DNA from: an uncultured Oscillospiraceae bacterium
GTDB lineage: Bacteria > Bacillota > Clostridia > Oscillospirales > Acutalibacteraceae
DNA: 5,136 nucleotides
Reading direction: 5' to 3'
Assembly (NCBI GenBank): GCA_900549675.1
Contig: URPG01000163.1
Coordinates: 1 to 5,136 of the forward strand
The notes under the pieces were generated by a model. That model had not been told where the DNA came from, searched no databases, and saw only the letters and a list, made by a program, of their open reading frames with translations. Positions within the stretch are counted from its first letter, which is position 1; the number at the start of each line of letters is the position of its first letter. Made by a program: the position numbers and the translations under genes. Below, piece by piece: positions 1-5,088 of the stretch.

Positions 1-640
1 GAAGAGCAATCATATAATCAGCGAATCGTGCCGCTAGATTTAAATCATGCAGAACCATTACAACAGTACAGTGCTGTTCCCGATTCAGTCGATATAAAAG
101 CTCTAAAATTTCGAGCTGATATGATAAATCCAAGTAAGTCGTCGGCTCATCCAACAGAATTAAATCGGTTTGCTGTGCCAGCGCCATAGCAATCCAAACC
201 CGTTGGCGCTGTCCGCCGGAAAGCGAATCCACAGCGGTTGTTTCATAAGGAGAGAGTTTGGTGACCTCCAATGCCCAATTTATCATGCTTTTGTCTTCAT
301 CGGTCAATCTGCCAAAACCGCTTTGGTGGGGATAGCGGCCATAGGCAACCAGTTCTCCCACCGTAAGTCCCGCAGGTGCCTGTGGTGACTGCGGCAAAAT
401 GGCCATTTTTTGCGCCACTTCTTTTGTGGACAAACGGCAGATATCTTCACCGTTTAAATAGACTGTGCCACCCTTGGGACGCAGAAGGCGTCCGATTGCT
501 TTGAGTGCGGTGGATTTACCGCATCCGTTTGGACCGATTATAGTAGTAATTTTTCCTTTGGGAATTTCCAAATTTAAATCTTTTAGAACGGCGTGTTCTT
601 CATAAGACACTGCCAGATGTTTGGTAGCAATACTATTCAA
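1..640 (-). CDS. Iron-siderophore-type ABC transporter ATP-binding protein (FepC/FhuC family), C-terminus cut by window edge
   Basis: This is the cytoplasmic ATPase that powers import through the two permeases encoded just upstream. Translation gives 213 residues before the window ends. All main ABC motifs are visible: Walker A GPNGCGKST (36-44), Q-loop Gln84, signature LSGGQ (140-144), Walker B LILLDEP (160-166), D-loop near 170-171 and switch His198. The blocks LTVGELVAYGRYPHQ (92-106) and LSGGQRQRVWIAMALAQ (140-156), followed by LLDEPTTYLDL, are characteristic of the FepC/FecE/FhuC group rather than of other importers. Family members are usually about 250-270 residues, so roughly 40-55 are missing here because of the window edge, not a mutation. 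The start is taken as TTG at 640-638: an in-frame TAG lies at 655-653, AGGAGG sits 8 bases upstream, and the next in-frame Met is only residue 79. The 22-base gap after permease 2 indicates one operon. The substrate (ferric siderophore, heme or corrinoid) cannot be told from the ATPase. Confidence 0.95.
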   Translation of the reverse strand, partial: MNSIATKHLAVSYEEHAVLKDLNLEIPKGKITTIIGPNGCGKSTALKAIGRLLRPKGGTVYLNGEDICRLSTKEVAQKMAILPQSPQAPAGLTVGELVAYGRYPHQSGFGRLTDEDKSMINWALEVTKLSPYETTAVDSLSGGQRQRVWIAMALAQQTDLILLDEPTTYLDLSYQLEILELLYRLNREQHCTVVMVLHDLNLAARFADYMIAL

Positions 641-648
641 AATTTTTT

Positions 649-654
649 CCTCCT
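649..654 (-). promoter_or_regulatory. Ribosome binding site deciding the TTG start of the ATPase gene
   Basis: The minus strand reads AGGAGG here, followed by 8 bases and then TTG at 640-638. No ATG or GTG start lies in the right place, and an in-frame stop overlaps the upstream side of this site. The strong site probably compensates for the weak start codon. Confidence 0.8.
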
Positions 655-662
655 ATTTAATC

Positions 663-1703
663 TCATTGTTTGCTTTTTGCCAATAAGTATAAGAAATACG
701 GGGCACCGATAACCGCAATCATAATGCCTGTGGGGAGTTCCGAAGGCTGTAAAAGAATTCTGCCTACGGTATCTGCGATTGAAACCAGCACTGCTCCAAC
801 CATGGCGCACACAGGCAACAAAATTTTATGCTTAGGCCCCACTAAACGCCGCCCAAGGTGAGGGGCAATCAGTCCGACAAATCCAATTCCGCCGCTCACG
901 GATACACAGACAGCAGCTAGAATAACAGCGGCACCCAAAAGGACTGCTTTTTCACGCTCCACTTTTGCACCCAAGCTTCTTGCAATTTCATCACCCATGC
1001 TGAGTAAATCCAATGCTTTGGATTTATAGAAAGCAAAGGGAATCAGCAAAACAATCCAAGGCAATAAAGAAAGCACAAAGCTCCAGTTGCTGCCCCAGAT
1101 ACTGCCGGCTTGCCAGCTTGCCACAAAATCATACTGCGTATCGTCCAAACGAATAACCAGTACAGTAGTTAAAGCAGAGATACCTGCCTGCACCGCAATG
1201 CCGGTCAGGATTAATCGCATGGGAGCCATGCCCTGTCCTTTTTTATAGGCCAAAAAATAAATGAGAACAGCGGTAAGTCCAGCTCCAATTAAGGCTAAAA
1301 AAGGAAGTGAAAATATGGTGGCGGCCGAACGGGAACCTAAGAACAAAACGGATAAAATAACCGCTAAACCGGCGCCCGCATGAATCCCTAATAAACCCGG
1401 GTCCGCCAGTGCATTGCCGGTAACACCTTGAATCATACAGCCGGAAAGCGCCAACCCTGCTCCGACCAGGACGGCAATGATAATTCTGGGTAAGCGGAAA
1501 TCAAATAAAATAAGGTTTTCTTTTTCGCTGCCTCCTCCGAAAAGAGTTCGGAGCGTGTCCAGCGGCGAAAGCTGTGAATAGCCGGTATTCATGCTTACCA
1601 ACAGGGATAAAAGCAGGAGGATGGCGCAGGTGATTAAGATTAAACTGTTTCGGAAGGCTTTTTGCCGTTTGTCTTTTTCGATTTTTTGCTTAAAGTCCAT
1701 CAT
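663..1703 (-). CDS. FecCD-family iron-siderophore ABC transporter permease (second permease)
   Basis: This is a polytopic membrane subunit of a BtuC/FecCD-type importer. It should pair with the other permease to form the translocation channel for a ferric siderophore or similar chelate. The protein is 346 residues, within the usual 330-350 for the family. Visible family blocks are a first hydrophobic segment at about 20-37, FRLPR (69-73), the GCMIQG...NALADPGLLGIHAGAG region (88-112), the cytoplasmic coupling segment LLSMGDEIARSLG (233-245) that docks on the ATPase, GFVGLIAPHLGRRLVG (274-289), and a last membrane helix PTGIMIAVIGAPYFLYLL (324-341). The start lies inside the stop codon of permease 1: ATG at 1703-1701 overlaps TGA at 1702-1700. 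A second ATG follows immediately at 1700-1698. AGGAGG lies 5 bases before the first ATG and 8 before the second, so the true start could be either (346 or 345 residues). The overlap implies translational coupling with permease 1. Confidence 0.95.
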   Translation of the reverse strand: MMDFKQKIEKDKRQKAFRNSLILITCAILLLLSLLVSMNTGYSQLSPLDTLRTLFGGGSEKENLILFDFRLPRIIIAVLVGAGLALSGCMIQGVTGNALADPGLLGIHAGAGLAVILSVLFLGSRSAATIFSLPFLALIGAGLTAVLIYFLAYKKGQGMAPMRLILTGIAVQAGISALTTVLVIRLDDTQYDFVASWQAGSIWGSNWSFVLSLLPWIVLLIPFAFYKSKALDLLSMGDEIARSLGAKVEREKAVLLGAAVILAAVCVSVSGGIGFVGLIAPHLGRRLVGPKHKILLPVCAMVGAVLVSIADTVGRILLQPSELPTGIMIAVIGAPYFLYLLAKSKQ

Positions 1704-2722
1704 AGTGACCTCCTTTGTTTGCGGGCAAGAATTAGAAAAAAGGGAACGCCCACCAAAGCAATGAGTGCACCGATAGGGGTTTCAAAAGGAGGGTTCAAGG
1801 TTCGGGAGGCTAAATCTGCCGACACAACTAATAAAGCACCCAATACCGCAGAGGTGGGAATAATTTGCCGGTAATCAACACCGACTAAAAATCGTGCCAA
1901 ATGTGGAATGATTAATCCCACAAAACCGACGGCACCTACCACCGATACAGCGGCGCCCGCCAGAATCAATACGACAACAGAGCTTAAAATTTGAATTAAA
2001 GCAGTGTTTCCTCCCAAGCCTTTGGCAACATCTTCTCCCAAACTTAGAAGAGAAATCGACGGAGAAAGCAAAATGGCGGCCAATAAAGCGAGTAGAATCC
2101 ATGGCGTCATCATGCGAAGCTGTTCCCAATTGGAACCGGCGACGCCTCCTACTGTCCAGAACATGATGTTCTGTGCTACCCCAAAGTAAAGAGCAATTCC
2201 CTGACTCAGGGCCGTTAACAGAGCGCCGACGGCGGCGCCTGCCAGGATGAGCCGCATGGGGTTTGCCTCTCGACGGCGAAAGGATGCAATTCCGCTCACT
2301 AGGGCGGCCCCGAAACCGGCCCCCAAAAAAGAAATTAAAATAACTTGATGATATCCCATAGCAGGGAAAAATGCAAAGCAAATCGACAAAGCAAATGCTG
2401 CTCCTGCATTAAGCCCCAAGAGCCCCGAATCAGCCATGGGATTGCGGGTAGTGCCTTGCATGATGGAGCCTGCGGTTGCCAACGCCGCTCCCACCAGAGC
2501 ACTGGCAATGACACGTGGCAGGCGCACATCGATGATAATAAGATGTCTTGTGTTTTCGGCGTCAAAATGAAAAATAGAATCCCATACGGTTTGCAGCGGG
2601 ATGGGTGCAGATCCCTTGGTGACTGAAAATCCCATAAGTAAAATCAAGCTGGCAGAACCGATTGTTATGATGAGCCACGCCAATGCGGCATGACCTTTTT
2701 GAACTTGTTTTTCGTTTGTCAT
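1700..2722 (-). CDS. FecCD-family iron-siderophore ABC transporter permease (first permease)
   Basis: This membrane permease should form a heterodimer with the product of the next gene. The 340-residue protein has the family blocks in order: first membrane helix at about 12-31, VRLPR (66-70), AGSIMQGTTRNPMADSGLLGLNAGA (84-108), coupling segment LLSLGEDVAKGLGG (225-238), GFVGLIIPHLARFLVG (266-281), and a last helix PIGALIALVGVPFFLILA (316-333). The reading frame is open for 44 more codons upstream, but that extension overlaps the binding-protein gene and crosses a terminator-like hairpin. ATG at 2722-2720 has a GGGAG site 8 bases upstream and starts the normal family length, so it is preferred. 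The C-terminal RKQRRSL is a positive cytoplasmic tail, and its codons also supply the AAAGGAGG ribosome site for permease 2. A 94-base gap separates this gene from the binding-protein gene. Confidence 0.95.
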   Translation of the reverse strand: MTNEKQVQKGHAALAWLIITIGSASLILLMGFSVTKGSAPIPLQTVWDSIFHFDAENTRHLIIIDVRLPRVIASALVGAALATAGSIMQGTTRNPMADSGLLGLNAGAAFALSICFAFFPAMGYHQVILISFLGAGFGAALVSGIASFRRREANPMRLILAGAAVGALLTALSQGIALYFGVAQNIMFWTVGGVAGSNWEQLRMMTPWILLALLAAILLSPSISLLSLGEDVAKGLGGNTALIQILSSVVVLILAGAAVSVVGAVGFVGLIIPHLARFLVGVDYRQIIPTSAVLGALLVVSADLASRTLNPPFETPIGALIALVGVPFFLILARKQRRSL

Positions 2723-2730
2723 ATAAGCTT

Positions 2731-2735
2731 CTCCC
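2731..2735 (-). promoter_or_regulatory. Ribosome binding site supporting the 2722 start of permease 1
   Basis: The minus strand reads GGGAG followed by AAGCTTAT, so the ATG at 2722-2720 is 8 bases away. The upstream alternative ATG codons in the same frame (near 2749 and at 2854) have no comparable site. Confidence 0.7.
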
Positions 2736-2759
2736 AAAATGAAATCCATATCAAAAAGG

Positions 2760-2790
2760 AAAATAGACGCAAATAAATTTTTGCGTCTAT
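2760..2790 (-). terminator. Intercistronic hairpin with U-rich tail between binding-protein and permease genes (probable partial terminator)
   Basis: Arms 2763-2773 and 2780-2790 pair perfectly over 11 base pairs around a 6-base loop. The minus-strand stem begins ATAGACGC. On the minus strand the stem is followed by TTT, then CC and TTTTT (2762-2753), as in a leaky Rho-independent terminator. It lies 26 bases after the stop of the binding-protein gene and about 40 bases before the permease 1 start. Because no convincing new promoter is seen between the two, read-through is expected. The hairpin would keep the binding protein in excess over the membrane subunits or protect the 3' end of its mRNA. 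It may act as an mRNA stabiliser rather than a terminator. Confidence 0.65.
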
Positions 2791-2816
2791 CCTCGCTTTG
2801 TTTGGTTTTTATTGTT

Positions 2817-3863
2817 TTATTGCCGGGTATAAATTTCCGTAATTTTATCAGCACCTAAACGGATAGAAAGCGGGCCAAAGCTATTCATGTTTTCATCAAA
2901 ATAATATACTCTGCCATTTTTAACGGCTTCTAACGATTGCCAGACTGAGTTGTCTTTCATACTGTCCACAAAAGCTTTTGCTACGTCATAATTATGCTGA
3001 AATACAATATAATAAGGATTCATTTCCGATACGGTTTCCACTGAAATGCTTTCCAGTTTCCCGGTTCCGGTATTTCCAGTAAAGCCTTCGGGCTTGGTTA
3101 AAGCGAACAGCTCATAATATTTTGCAGTGCTTTGTGCCATAAAATTTTTGCCGTCTGTGCGAAACAAAGCAAAGGAGCGGTCAGCATAAGGCGCCAAAAC
3201 GGTTTTAGTTTCAGTTATCTTTTGTTCAACTTCTGCAATAATGGAGGCCGCCTTATCTTCCATACCCAAAATTTCGGCACAAAGTTTCAGCTGATTTTGC
3301 CATGTATCAGCATAATTAATCTGAATAACGGGTGCAATTTCTGCCAACTGCTCATATTGTTCCAATCCGGACGGATTATGGAAGGTGACAATGACATCCG
3401 GTTTGGATTCTAAAACTGCCTCTAAACTGAGGTCTTTAGAGTTACCGAGCATGGTCATATCCACATCTTTAAGGTAAGGCCATAAAAGTTCAGAGGCTTC
3501 CAGAGATTCGGTATCGCCCTGTGCGTTGCCAAGCGCCGCCGCGGTAGGAGGCACCCCTAAAGCCAAAAAGTGTTCTAAGTAAACAATGTGCAGTAAAGTA
3601 ATTCTCTCAGGTTTTTTTTCCAAAACGATTTCAGCGCCGGTGGCGTCGACAATGGTTCTGGGCCATGTTCCCTCTTTGGTTACGTCAGAAGCCGGGTTTG
3701 GCGTTTCTGATGCAGAAAGATTAGAATCTGAGGATAAAGGCTTGCTTTCCATAGAGGATTTTTCAGAAGATTCTTCTGTTGTTTTAGAAGTATTTGGCGT
3801 ACAGCCGGATAAAATGCTTGTCAGCATTGTAAGCAGCATGAATATTCCCAACCATTTTTTCAT
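2817..3863 (-). CDS. Iron-siderophore-type ABC transporter substrate-binding lipoprotein
   Basis: This is the ligand-capturing subunit, anchored by lipid to the outer face of the cytoplasmic membrane. The 348-residue protein begins with a lipoprotein signal peptide: MKKW, a hydrophobic core, and lipobox LSGC with Cys21 as the predicted lipidated residue. Residues 22-65 form a Ser/Thr/Glu-rich, low-complexity linker. The rest is a class III (Peripla_BP_2) binding domain, with VDATGAEIVLEKKPERITLL (72-91), SLEAVLESKPDVIVTF (146-161), the inter-lobe helix at about 190-220, and DNSVWQSLEAVKNGRVYYFD (304-323). The ATG at 3863 has GGGAGG 9 bases upstream. Gene order and family point to a ferric siderophore ligand, but heme- and corrinoid-binding proteins share the fold and I cannot separate them by eye. 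As first gene of the transporter operon it lies directly behind the candidate promoter and ahead of the attenuating hairpin. Confidence 0.93.
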   Translation of the reverse strand: MKKWLGIFMLLTMLTSILSGCTPNTSKTTEESSEKSSMESKPLSSDSNLSASETPNPASDVTKEGTWPRTIVDATGAEIVLEKKPERITLLHIVYLEHFLALGVPPTAAALGNAQGDTESLEASELLWPYLKDVDMTMLGNSKDLSLEAVLESKPDVIVTFHNPSGLEQYEQLAEIAPVIQINYADTWQNQLKLCAEILGMEDKAASIIAEVEQKITETKTVLAPYADRSFALFRTDGKNFMAQSTAKYYELFALTKPEGFTGNTGTGKLESISVETVSEMNPYYIVFQHNYDVAKAFVDSMKDNSVWQSLEAVKNGRVYYFDENMNSFGPLSIRLGADKITEIYTRQ

Positions 3864-3900
3864 AATGTCAGACCTCCCATAACGGTTTGATTAGTTTCTT

Positions 3901-3922
3901 CTAACTGTATATCGGGAGTTAG
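3901..3922. promoter_or_regulatory. Inverted repeat CTAACT-N10-AGTTAG at the operon start region
   Basis: Perfect 6-base arms at 3901-3906 and 3917-3922 flank a 10-base gap. The right arm overlaps the candidate -10 box, and the element would span roughly the transcription start. It shares its AGTTAG arm with the neighbouring dyad at 3917-3934, giving three related half-sites in 34 bases. It may be an operator. The binding protein is unknown. Confidence 0.3.
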
Positions 3923-3934
3923 TATATCATAACT
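3917..3934. promoter_or_regulatory. Imperfect dyad AGTTA-N8-TAACT over the -10 box (candidate operator)
   Basis: The + strand reads AGTTAGTATATCATAACT. The outer five base pairs and the central ATAT are symmetric, and only two positions per arm break the symmetry. It covers the whole candidate -10 box, so a bound protein would block the transporter promoter. The GTTA-N8-TAAC core recurs at 4936-4951 upstream of the regulator gene. It does not match a canonical Fur 7-1-7 site well. Confidence 0.35.
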
Positions 3935-3949
3935 TCAGAATCATGAAAA
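3921..3949 (-). promoter_or_regulatory. Candidate promoter of the transporter operon
   Basis: The minus strand has TTTTCA (3949-3944, 4 of 6 bases of the -35 consensus), a 17-base spacer and TATACT (3926-3921, 5 of 6 of the -10 consensus). Transcription would start near 3914, giving a leader of about 50 bases before the binding-protein ATG. It is the best sigma-A-like pair in this gap and lies where a promoter is expected, but the weak -35 makes the call tentative. A weak -35 would fit dependence on the neighbouring AraC-type activator. Confidence 0.45.
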
Positions 3950-3981
3950 TGGAATAAACCAGAAAATATATGGATTATTCC
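3946..3981 (-). terminator. Candidate weak terminator hairpin at the end of the regulator gene
   Basis: Arms 3951-3957 (GGAATAA on +) and 3975-3981 pair over 7 bases. After an A/A mismatch a further 3 base pairs form (3959-3961 with 3971-3973), closing a 9-base loop. The regulator stop codon (3977-3975) lies within the stem. On the minus strand the stem is followed by ATTTTC, a short U-run that also overlaps the candidate -35 of the transporter operon. The stem is AT-rich, so termination would be incomplete. Confidence 0.35.
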
Positions 3982-4787
3982 TTGCGGTCTCTTACGGCAC
4001 TGGGAGAAAGTCCGAAACGTTTATGAAATTGCCGGCTGAAATACAAGGCATCAGAATATCCGACACTGGCGGCCGCTTCTTTAATTGGAATTTTATGAGC
4101 CGTCAATAGTTTATGGGCGGCATTAAGCCGATAATTCATAAGATATTGCCCGGCACCGCTTCCGGCATATTTTTGGAAAAGATAATATAACTGATTTTCG
4201 CTCATACCATGCTGCTGCGAAAGCTCGGCAATAGAAAATTCCTCTTTATAGTGTTCATGGATGTAAGAACAGATTCTTTCAAATAAAATTTTGGGAGAAT
4301 AACGTGTTTGTTTATCGGCACAGACAAAAACTTCATCTAAAATACAGCGAAATAGAGTATCCTGTTGAAAAACAGGCAGTATGCCCGATTGCCGAGAAAC
4401 ATGGTCCAGCCGATAGAGGAGATCGGTCAGACGCAGGCTGTTGCCAACGGTTAAATCAGTATGGAAATCTGAAAGGCGAAAATCCTTGCTTTCGGGGCTG
4501 TGAACATCATACAACACACAAATATATTCCCATTCAGAGTTTCCCAGTACCTGCTTGTCCAGACGCATATCAGCGCCGCCCAAGATAATATTGCCGGGTT
4601 TTGCATGGTAGGGGGTGGCATTAAAATGATATTGGGCTTGTCCGCGTAAAGGAAAGATGATACCGGGAAAGGGAGAGGTATTTTCCCAACCGGTAGTCCC
4701 AGGTTTTATGGTGAACCGATATACCCCCTGCACCTTAAATAATATTTGTGTAAAATGCGTAATCAATTGTTCTAATTCTATTTGCAT
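3975..4787 (-). CDS. AraC-family transcriptional regulator with N-terminal cupin-type domain, probable regulator of the adjacent transporter
   Basis: The 270-residue protein has the usual size and two-part layout of AraC regulators. Residues about 20-100 look like the cupin-like AraC sensor domain (GIIFPLRGQAQYHF and YHAKPGNIILGGADM). Residues about 165-270 are the double helix-turn-helix DNA-binding domain. The first HTH is at 186-206 (IAELSQQHGMSENQLYYLFQKY region). The second is in the family signature, about 235-260: IKEAAASVGYSDALYFSRQF, then HKRFGLSPSAVR. The frame is open for 14 codons upstream to 4829, but ATG at 4787-4785 has AAAGGAG 6 bases before it and is preferred. It lies 111 bases ahead of the binding-protein gene on the same strand. 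In Bacillus, AraC-type proteins encoded beside siderophore transporters (Btr with FeuABC, YfiF beside YfiYZ/YfhA) are the closest known parallel. Btr senses the ferric siderophore through a fused binding-protein domain, which is absent here. The ligand is unknown. Confidence 0.9.
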   Translation of the reverse strand: MQIELEQLITHFTQILFKVQGVYRFTIKPGTTGWENTSPFPGIIFPLRGQAQYHFNATPYHAKPGNIILGGADMRLDKQVLGNSEWEYICVLYDVHSPESKDFRLSDFHTDLTVGNSLRLTDLLYRLDHVSRQSGILPVFQQDTLFRCILDEVFVCADKQTRYSPKILFERICSYIHEHYKEEFSIAELSQQHGMSENQLYYLFQKYAGSGAGQYLMNYRLNAAHKLLTAHKIPIKEAAASVGYSDALYFSRQFHKRFGLSPSAVRDRKE

Positions 4788-4935
4788 TCCATTCTCCTTT
4801 CTTGATATTAACGTTCTGATGAATAGCATTACTATGTCTATGATGACAGCAGGTGCAAGCAGATTTCTCCGCAGCTACTATGGACGAGGGAAAGAATACC
4901 TTCCTGTTTTCTAATTTGCACAAATATTAATACAA

Positions 4936-4951
4936 GTTATTCCAGATTAAC
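4936..4951. promoter_or_regulatory. GTTA-N8-TAAC dyad, second copy
   Basis: The + strand reads GTTATTCCAGATTAAC. Six of eight symmetric pairs match. The outline is the same as the dyad over the transporter promoter at 3918-3933. Its placement 149 bases upstream of the regulator start, next to the 20-base palindrome, suggests shared control or autoregulation, but the inner bases of the two copies differ. Confidence 0.3.
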
Positions 4952-4953
4952 AC

Positions 4954-4973
4954 AAATTCAGTAAACTGAATTT
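4954..4973. promoter_or_regulatory. 20-base palindrome AAATTCAGT-AA-ACTGAATTT (candidate operator)
   Basis: Two perfect 9-base arms flank a 2-base centre. In RNA it could form an 8-base-pair, AT-rich hairpin with a 4-base loop. No U-run follows on the minus strand and only a delayed one on the plus strand, so a terminator is unlikely. The near-zero spacer and length fit a dimeric repressor site. It lies 167 bases upstream of the regulator ATG. Confidence 0.45.
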
Positions 4974-5032
4974 AATATCTTATTTTTTATTAGCAAGCGA
5001 TAAAAAAGTATAGAGAAACAGAAAATGTATGC

Positions 5033-5051
5033 TTTGGTTAGCTAAAACTAA
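5033..5051. promoter_or_regulatory. Possible DtxR/IdeR-like iron box
   Basis: The + strand reads TTTGGTTAGCTAAAACTAA. Aligned to the 19-base DtxR/IdeR consensus TTAGGTTAGSCTAACCTAA it matches at 15 positions: 8 of 9 in the left half, the centre, and 6 of 9 in the right half. It begins just downstream of the start point expected from the candidate promoter at 5060-5088, a normal position for a repressor. The internal TTAGCTAA palindrome has its axis half a base off the consensus axis, which weakens the case. Confidence 0.35.
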
Positions 5052-5059
5052 TTTGAGGT

Positions 5060-5088
5060 ATTGTATCATATCAGACTGGCAAATGCAA
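5060..5088 (-). promoter_or_regulatory. Candidate extended -10 promoter for the regulator gene
   Basis: The minus strand has TTGCAT (5088-5083), a 17-base spacer and TACAAT (5065-5060, 5 of 6 bases of the consensus). TG one base before the -10 box (5068-5067) forms an extended -10 motif. The start would be near 5053, leaving a leader of about 265 bases before the regulator ATG. A weaker pair (TTGTGT 4955-4950, TATTAA 4932-4927, 17-base spacer) lies nearer the gene and could be used instead. Confidence 0.4.

Noticed and set aside
1875..2565. Two minus-strand open frames (168 and 76 codons) in another frame
   Set aside because: They lie wholly inside permease 1 in a different frame, have Arg/Cys/His-rich unnatural composition and no ribosome site. 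They are shadows of the real gene.
2763..2816. Plus-strand terminator reading of the 2763-2790 hairpin
   Set aside because: The plus strand after the stem is T-rich only after a gap (CCTCGC) and there is no plus-strand gene to terminate.
2723..2854. N-terminal extension of permease 1 by 44 codons
   Set aside because: It would overlap the binding-protein gene and translate through the hairpin. The downstream ATG at 2722 has a well-spaced ribosome site and gives the normal family length.
3586..3882. 98-codon plus-strand open frame antisense to the binding-protein gene
   Set aside because: It is antisense to the signal peptide and N-terminal part of a well-supported gene, with no recognisable protein family.
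3910..3950. Canonical Fur box (7-1-7 type) at the operon promoter
   Set aside because: Several TGAT/ATCA fragments occur, but no alignment gave a convincing 7-1-7 inverted repeat.
4304..4588. 94-codon plus-strand open frame antisense to the regulator
   Set aside because: It lies fully within the AraC-type gene, which has clear domain content. No start signal was seen.
4735..4923. 62-codon minus-strand frame overlapping the regulator start, considered as a leader peptide
   Set aside because: It starts with a non-ATG codon, has no ribosome site, runs into the regulator gene in another frame and resembles nothing known.
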